From Perkinsus olseni (lineage: Eukaryota; Perkinsozoa; Perkinsida; Perkinsidae): DNA of 64,000 bases. Location of the stretch: NCBI GenBank assembly GCA_013115135.1, contig JABANP010000029.1, forward strand, positions 1 through 64,000. Direction: 5' to 3'. This document shows, one piece after another, positions 57,406 to 64,000 of the stretch. Made by a program: the position numbers and the translations under genes. How positions within the stretch are numbered: position 1 is the stretch's first letter; each line of letters starts with the position of its first letter. The notes beneath the pieces were generated by a model. The model searched no databases, was not told where the DNA came from, and saw nothing but the letters and a program-made list of their open reading frames with translations.

Positions 57406-58863
57406 TCAGGAGGGGCGCCAGGCAAGGAGACCCCCAAGGGGACTGAGGAGGGCCGTGACAGTAGCGGAGTCGGGCAGCAGTGACTTGCCTTTGCCGAGGA
57501 ACCTGACGACGGCTGCGTAGGGCGAAGGGGAGGAGAGGATGGACGATTGGCAATCAGCCAAGAGCAGCCGGGCGGTGGCCTTGAGGAGATCAGTCTCGTC
57601 GGAGGGTCGAGGCAGATGCTTCTCCTCGGCCAAGCCTTTCTCGAACTCTGAAGGGCTGTCGTCGGTGGGATTCGAAGAGAGTGGCCTACTATTGCACAGG
57701 GTGTTGTGGATGGTCCGAAGCCAGCCCAGGCTTTCCGCTATCTGAAAGGACCAGTGTTGGCGAACCTATTCCCACCATCACCTCATCTTGGTCATCTCCA
57801 CGTTACAGACGGTTGTATCATTACTGATGATGACGGGGGTATCAGTGCTACTGCTGCTGCTGCTGTACATGGCCACGCTCGGGGGGTTCTCAGAGGTCGC
57901 CGCCAAGCATTCCTCACGACTAAGCCTGTCCTGATGCCTTGGAAGGAGGCCGTTGAGCTGACGACGAGCTCACCCGCTGTCGAACTGATTGAAGCTGATG
58001 AAGGTTGTCTTCCTCGCGTAGCTGGGCAGCGGCGGCGGGCCCTTCTTTCGGGGTGGCGGATCGAAGGCTAGTTTCAAGTTGATGCCTCCGGGCAGGCTCC
58101 TACGGGATTGGGCCGGGGCCGGCGGCGGCGACCGAGGATGAGTCGGGGGACTTTCGTCAGGGGTCTGAGGATGGACCAGTTACCTCAGCCGCCGAAGGAA
58201 GCATCATTCCCACCAGTGTTAGCTCCGACAGGCCGGACAGTCGAGTGCGATCGGCATTATCCTCGTCGAGATCGTTTTCCTTGTTCGAAGAGGAGACGGC
58301 CAGTGGAGTGTGGAAGGACTCAGAGGGCGCCTCCTCTTCGATTACGGGCGAGCCACTTTCATGGTCGATCGAAAGGGACTTTTCCGTCTCTGGCATCCTC
58401 AGTAACTTCAACTTCTCCCTTTTGATCTGTCTAGTTAGCCTCTCCCTTTCCGTGATGAGCTGCCTTCGGTCCTCCTGAGGGCTCCTCCCGCGGCGTGGCT
58501 ACCCCGCCCCCTCACCTCTAGTGCTGCTGTGCTCGATTCCCCCGCCTGCTCCTGCGACCGTAACTGCTGCTGAAGGGCATCGCGATCGCGATTGGCTACC
58601 ATCTAGGAGAGGGGGCCCTCGCTGGTGACGGCCGATGGTCTTACCAGCTCGGTCTTGGTAGCAAGATGGGCCTCTACTGTGGCTACCACTCGCCGGTGAA
58701 CAGCCGTGAGAGGTAGGAACCTGACACTGATGGTGGTGATGGTGGCGCGAGGGACGATAAGGTCGATGGCCCACTCGAATGGTCGGGTCTTCTCGGACTG
58801 GTATGTTGAGGATTTGGTGAGGGCCGCGGACGAGGGGATTGGCGCGCCCCGGTGAGCGGACCA
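57406..58863 (-). CDS. Unidentified gene with low-complexity linkers
   Basis: Multi-exon gene, family not recognised. Exon-like segments in order: RPFEWAIDLIVPRATITTIS and VRFLPLTAVH (about 58810-58690), VVATVEAHLATKTELVRPSA, MVANRDRDALQQQLRSQEQA, then ERLTRQIKREKLKLLRMPET, a Ser/Glu-rich stretch (HESGSPVIEEEAPSESFHTP; LSGLSELTLVGMMLPSAAE), a Pro-rich stretch, MYSSSSSSTDTPVIISNDTT, IAESLGWLRTIHNTLCNSRP and a final helical exon (DLLKATARLLLADCQSSILS; LLPDSATVTALLSPLGG) with stop at 57406. Short helical segments separated by disordered Ser/Pro linkers suggest a scaffold or regulatory protein. The start is uncertain. Confidence 0.45.
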
Positions 58864-59877
58864 TGGCTGCTGCTGTTGCTTGTACGGCGTGTTGACCGCT
58901 GAAGCGGGACAGTCTATCAGCTCATCACCCGAGCGTTATGATCACCTGTCCGGGCAGCGAGGAGGTCTCTCAGTTTCGCTGCTAACTCTGGTTGGGTCCC
59001 CCGTTGGCCGTCATACCTCCGACTCATCCTTGGTGGGCAGTAACACTGGTGGTGGCCTAACCCTATGGACTACTATCAAGACTGACAACACAACACTGTA
59101 GAAGCCTAGAAAAAGCAGTGACGTTGAGCCCACGCGGAAGGCCACTGGGGAGGAGGGTCATACCGTATCTTGCGCCCATGTGACGCGCGCGCAATTATTG
59201 GGCGTGCGCAAGATATCTGCGCAACTTGCAATCTTGCAATTCTTCGAGCGGCCTGCGCATCTTCCATGCCGCCCGCCGTTAAACGTTATGAAGGGCTTCC
59301 CTATGGGCGGTTCTGAGGGGCTGCTTCTTGGCACGGGGCGTGAGGCAACTACTGTTACCGAGCCTTCTTATGCTATTACATGCTGATCTACTGCTCTTCC
59401 GGCCATCAAGCGGGGGTTAGTCTACCGGAGTTGGCCCTACGGTGTCCTCGTGCTGATCGAGCGTCCTTCTTGGTGTTTTTAGGTTCTACTGCGATTTGGA
59501 CAAGTCTGCAGCCGTATATCGGGCTCTAATCGGCATTCCCTGTCGAATCTTCGCACGAATTATCGTTGGCGTGGCATAACGGCGTGTTTTGGTCGACTCC
59601 CATCAGTGCCACCTTGGACGGATATTCCGCTCATCCCCTCGCTGCGTCTCGATCGTTGAGATGACCATAGAAGTGTTGCTGCTGAGCCTCTACTGGCTTC
59701 TTGCTGTGTGCTTGTGTCTTGCGATTTTTCCTGCCGAGTTCCGCCATTGAGAGTGCATTTTTTTCATTTCCTCGCGAGGCGATCGCTGTTCGTGTTGTCA
59801 ATCGAGGGTGTAGAGCCCGGAGTCCGCTTCCTCGTTCTACTGAGGCTCTTCAGTTTGCACTTCCTCTGCCGAGGACT
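58864..59877. other. Intergenic / promoter region of the giant secreted-protein gene
   Basis: About 1 kb between a minus-strand gene and the start of the plus-strand giant gene. A plus-strand frame at 58880-59101 and others lack support. Contains a GCGC-rich stretch near 59183-59210 (GTGACGCGCGCGCAATTATT). Probably 5' flank and UTR. Confidence 0.4.
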
Positions 59878-62800
59878 ATGCGAACGTCTAGCAGTGAATT
59901 GGAGCGGTCCCCACCACCCTCAGCGGGTGTAGTGCGCTCAGCTCGTCGCCGGTATTCCCGGGCAACCTCTGTCTTATCCAAACTAGCGATTGGATCCCTA
60001 GCGGCCACTCTTCCAATAGCGGGTGAGATTCCATCACTATTCACCCTGTGAAGCTGCTATATTGCTTTCTTGTCTCAGATGCTGCGGCCTTTGTGCAAGT
60101 GCGTGCTGTCGAGGGAAGCCCGTGTCTATCGGCCGACAACAAGTGTTACTTGGGTGCTACTATTGTGTCGGAGATCCCTGCGACGACAACTAATCCCACC
60201 TTCAATGCATCAGCGTCGATCACGATATTGACTGATCCGGCGCAGATTGGTCAGAAGCCAGGAACGACGACTGGCTACAAAGCTTCAATTACTTGCGACC
60301 AGCTAGCCGACTCATGGGTCCGTTATCCTGACGGAACTATGGGTTTCTCTCATGCTCTCTTCACCTTCCCCACTAAGGACGCGGGCTCCTACAGCCTGAA
60401 GGTCTCTATCGATGCGAACTGCGTGGAGGACAATGCAGCAGTGCAGTACTCCTCCTTCGCCTCCAGCTGTGGTCTTGTATCCTCTACTGGTGCTTGCTGG
60501 GCAGTCTCCTATACGGGAGGTGCCAAGCAGTACAGTGGCCAGAACAAGCCGGTTTGCCGAACCACTTCCGCTACTGGAATGGCAAACTCTGTCGCTGGCT
60601 GCATGAACAATGTCACGTACCCTGATGTCTGGGCACCCACTTTGATGCTTGCTGATCCCAGCGGGTATCTCGGTTCGAACGAAAACATGTACCTGGACGG
60701 TTTCTTCACCGGAACTCAAGTGAAGCTTTACTTCAACGAGCCGGTCATGGTTGGTACTGGTAAGATGTGCTTCCTTGCGTACACCAGCGTCGGCGTCTTC
60801 GATCCCGCCGCTTCCAGCTGCGTTACCCCTTCGGTTCCGGGTAGCAACCCCTCGATGATTGTGGCGACCGCCCCCTCTGTCAAGAACAGGAGGTATTACC
60901 TTACTGTTGATGGCAATGCTGTCCAGGATATGGCCGGAAACTACTTTCCTGGTATCAACGGTCGACGCTTCGCCGACTTTGAGACCGACCAGTTGAACTT
61001 CCCTGACAAGTGCAGGGTCAAGAACACCGATCATGCCTCCTACACCTGGCCTGCTAGTGGTCTACAGAACCCAGCACAGTTCTGTCAGATCAGCTTTGTC
61101 CGTCCTCTGGGAGCTCCTGTGTCCTACTACCCTCCTCATGTCAGCAGCCCGCCTAAAACGGATGCTGCCGCTGCCGCCGTCTCACTTAGCAGCACACCTG
61201 CTGATACCGAGGTCTGCTACACATTCTCAGAGTCTATCTACTGGACTACCTGTGGCTCGGGTACATGCTTCACTAACGAATGGAGCTTCAATTATCCTCC
61301 AAGTGCACCTAACCTCCAGTTCAAGGTCGTGACCAACTTCTCGAGTGCCTACGGCAACATTGAGTCTCTGAAGACAACTTGTACAAGTGCTCTGCTCGGC
61401 GCCAATGGTAGGGCCGCCTGCGCTTACTCCTATCTCGGAACCGGTGCTGCCGCTACTCCCAGTGTGACAGTTAATGGTGGGATTAATAATGGCGGAAACG
61501 CGGGTAACTGCTGGTTGTCTCCCAACGAGAAGCAGATCTGTTGCAAGCCTGATGCTGTTTTGCGTCATTCTGCTACGAGCATGGATAACCAGCATAATCT
61601 CATCATGGCTACCGCCAAGGAGAGTGCTATTGGCTTTGCTGGGGAGTTCACTCATGCTTTCTGGGTCAATGCCACCGATATCGGTACTGAGATGCCAAGG
61701 CCACTCTGGGTTGCTTGGGAAGGCACTGAGATCGACCTCACTCAGGGAGCTGCCAATGGTCCGCTGGAGCACACATTCCTCCAGCTTACCACTGCTACGG
61801 TCACTGGTCAGCCTGGATATTATGGTGCCGCTGGCTACAAGCAGGGTATTCATGTTCACTTCAATCGTCACGTGAAGGAGGGCTCTGGTGGTTATGTTAA
61901 GTTGGTGCCCCATAGCTACCTTCACAAGAACCACAAGACCATCGCTGATTTGCGAGATGATGAGTGGCACACGAGTGATACCACTAACCCTGGTTGTGTT
62001 GCGACCCACACCGTCTACGAAGATCCGGCGTCTACCTCTTGGACCGCCAGCACTAGGAAGTACGGTCATCCGTGCCGTATTCCTGTGGCTTCTACTGGCA
62101 ATGGAGATCCGGTTGATGCGAAGCTATACACCAACAACCACCTTATTGTGAACCCTCGTTCGTTGATGCCTGGTGAGACCTACACTGTCATCTTCGACAA
62201 CGGTACCGTGATTACGAATGACAACACGATGAAGGTGGACACGTTCACGTTCACTGCTACTTTGAAGCAGTCGGTGAACTGGGGTGCATCCACCAGTGAT
62301 GCGGCTCGTGATACCATGTCCCCGAGGATCTGCTGCTACGTGGCCTCCACTACTAATTGGGCTACTTCCCTTGCCTCCATCTATGCGATGAAGGAAGCTG
62401 GGTATGTCCACTACAGCCAAACCTTCATGACCACCTTCCACGGACCAGTGCGTCTGGGTCATGGTGACTTCCACATGAAGTGCCAGGTTGATGGTGTTAC
62501 TACTCCCAAGGTTACGGTGAACGCCCAGGATCGTGACCAGGTCATTCCCCGTGGTCTCAAGCTCTTCATCGACCCTCGTGACCCAGTTGATGGTAAGGAC
62601 AGTCTATGGGTTCCTGAGGATGGCACCACCCCGAGATGCTACTGGGAAGCTGATGCTGATGCCGTCATTGGCCTTCCTGCTGGTACTCAGATCTCCCCCT
62701 TCTTCCAGGTTGAGCTCGGTGACAGGCGTGCCCCTGTTCTCTTGGATGTGAAGCCCTACGCCAAGGCTGGCTGCACTGCTACTTCCGACCCTCCTTGTGT

Positions 62801-64000
62801 GACACAGAGTGCTCTCGCTGGTGGCTATGGTGGCCGCAGCCTTCACTACGGCAAGGCCAATGCTGAGGATGCCTTCATCACTCTGACCTTCGACGAGATG
62901 GTTAAGTTCGGTCCCTGTGACATCACTCTTTCCAATGCGGGAGCTGTGAACGCAGAGCTCGGCCGCACTGAGTTCGTCTGGGACTTGGATGGAGTCACTA
63001 CCTCTGAGCACAGTGCTGGTGTCTGGTCTGTCGGCAAGTCTGCCTTCTCCAGTGTCACCAACAACTTCAACGTCATCCCTGATGTTACTGTGGCTTCCGG
63101 CGGCGCTGCTGCGGAGTCCAAGTGGCTGTCCGTGCGTCTGTTCGACCTTCAGAAGGCTGAGACCAACACTGAGTCTGGAACTGGTGCTTCTGGTACTGCT
63201 TGTACTGCGACCTATCCCTCGGGAACTGAGACTGGATTCTGCTCTCACAACATCCAGCGTACTTACCAGCTCGTCCTTCAGCTCCCCGGCACCAAGCTTG
63301 CTCCTCTGGCTACCCCTTGGAACTTGAAGATCCCTCACTGCGCCTTCTACGATTGGGCTGTCGAGGCTACCAACGCCAAGGAGGCCAATGGAGTTGTCTC
63401 TGGTCACGCTGACTTCATCCAGGGCGCTGACAAGGTTATCACTGTTCCCATCAAGATCAATGATGACATCTATGCGCCTAACATCACCTACTCCCCCTGT
63501 GGTCGTGGCTCAAGCAGTGCTCCTCAGGGCCGCAAGGTCATGGGTCACTGCTTTAACTTGGCTGGAGTCGAGCCGAGTGTCGGCACTCCGTCTTACTACG
63601 AGTACCCTCAGCCTATTGGTACTTTCGAGTTCCAGGGCCCCATCACTGGTCTCATCCCCACCAACACTACCGGTGCTGGTTATGACCGCGGCGTTGCTGC
63701 TGATGCCGTTGCTCAGGGTTACTGGTTCCCGTTCAACAAGGCCATCAAGCAGACTGTACCAGTCATGTTGGAGTTCGATGAGGATATCACCATTGATGGC
63801 AACAAGAAGTGCATTGTCAGCCAGGCAATCATGACCGATACGGCCAACTCTGACTCGTCCAGGATCATGACCTCTGAGCTCTACACTGGTTATCAGAGTG
63901 GTCGTAAGCCTACCAACCCCATCCCGGATTACCACATCTACGCCCAGAACTACACCGCTGAGAGCTCCTTCGACTATGGTTGGAATCACAGTGTTCTGAA
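59878..64000 (+). CDS. Giant secreted Ig-like (SbsA/Big-type) protein, 3' end outside window
   Basis: Exon 1 (59878-60022) encodes a basic N-terminus and a hydrophobic signal segment VLSKLAIGSLAATLPIA. A 56-nt intron (GTGAGATTCC to TGTCTCAG, 60023-60078) leads to exon 2, which stays open from 60079 to the window edge, over 1300 codons. The mature start is DAAAFVQVRAVEGSPCLSAD. Repeated strands such as VKLYFNEPVMVGTG, IHVHFNRHVKEGSG, ITLTFDEMVKFGPC and VMLEFDEDITIDG resemble the 'F-E-V' strands of bacterial-type Ig-like (SbsA, Big_5) domains, each followed by Cys-containing loops. Cysteines and N-x-S/T sites are frequent. It is presumably a cell-surface or wall protein. Codon use is strongly biased (GGT, GCT, AAG, AAC, CTC), unlike neighbours, which suggests high expression. 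Antisense frames in this span are shadows of the bias. Confidence 0.85.

Noticed and set aside
60312..63989. Long minus-strand open frames of 160-280 codons
   Set aside because: They are antisense to the codon-biased giant plus-strand exon and have no independent motif, start context or intron structure.

Overview
This is nuclear DNA of an intron-rich alveolate protist, most likely a perkinsid (Perkinsus) or a close dinoflagellate relative. The host is inferred from gene content and gene structure, not from a marker gene. The sequence shows spliced genes with many introns of about 40-55 nt, eukaryotic-only families (BBS9, GINS3, UTP14, RRS1, RBM22, a tepsin-like ENTH protein, a kinesin), a BBSome gene that implies cilia, and fifteen consecutive genes on one strand, a layout typical of dinoflagellate relatives. 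Almost every gene is split into short exons, so individual open reading frames are mostly single exons. Spans below are gene spans; exon joins were made by eye from GT..AG borders and protein conservation.

Layout. A 3'-truncated tRNA-Phe (minus) opens the window, followed by the 3' part of a coiled-coil gene (plus, to about 1.7 kb). From about 43.7 kb back to 2.0 kb every recognised gene is on the minus strand: kinesin, UTP14, a fused methionine-salvage enzyme (MtnB-MtnC, as in plant DEP1), the PLP homeostasis protein PLPBP, sulfite oxidase, a possible histone-fold protein, TATDN1, an NRPS-like adenylation / membrane / carrier / condensation protein, two tandem tetraspanins, an NnrU/MddA-like membrane protein, a small membrane protein, the diflavin reductase NDOR1/TAH18, GINS3 and BBS9. 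From 43.7 to 50 kb lies a gene-poor, partly AT-rich stretch with a 73-bp perfect foldback, a 25-bp minisatellite, a small secreted-protein gene and weak gene candidates. From 50 kb strands alternate: RRS1 (+), tRNA-Val and tRNA-Glu (+), RBM22 (-), a tepsin-like ENTH gene (+), an unidentified gene (-), and from 59.9 kb to the window edge the start of a very large secreted Ig-like protein with strong codon bias.

Functional links. GINS3 (replication), UTP14 and RRS1 (ribosome assembly), RBM22 (splicing) and NDOR1 (cytosolic Fe-S assembly) are housekeeping genes. BBS9 and the kinesin point to cilium or microtubule function. The DEP1-type enzyme and sulfite oxidase both belong to sulfur metabolism but are not adjacent and need not be co-regulated.

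Most notable observation. Many short introns carry repeated sequence. One set carries a tRNA T-arm / B-box in either orientation; another carries CGCCACGAAATT; a third carries GCGGAGCGAAGC. They sit in unrelated genes, use exact GT..AG borders and restore conserved protein when removed. This looks like families of intron-generating elements (introners), one apparently derived from tRNA. Several otherwise intact genes also show single-base frame breaks, most simply explained by assembly indels.
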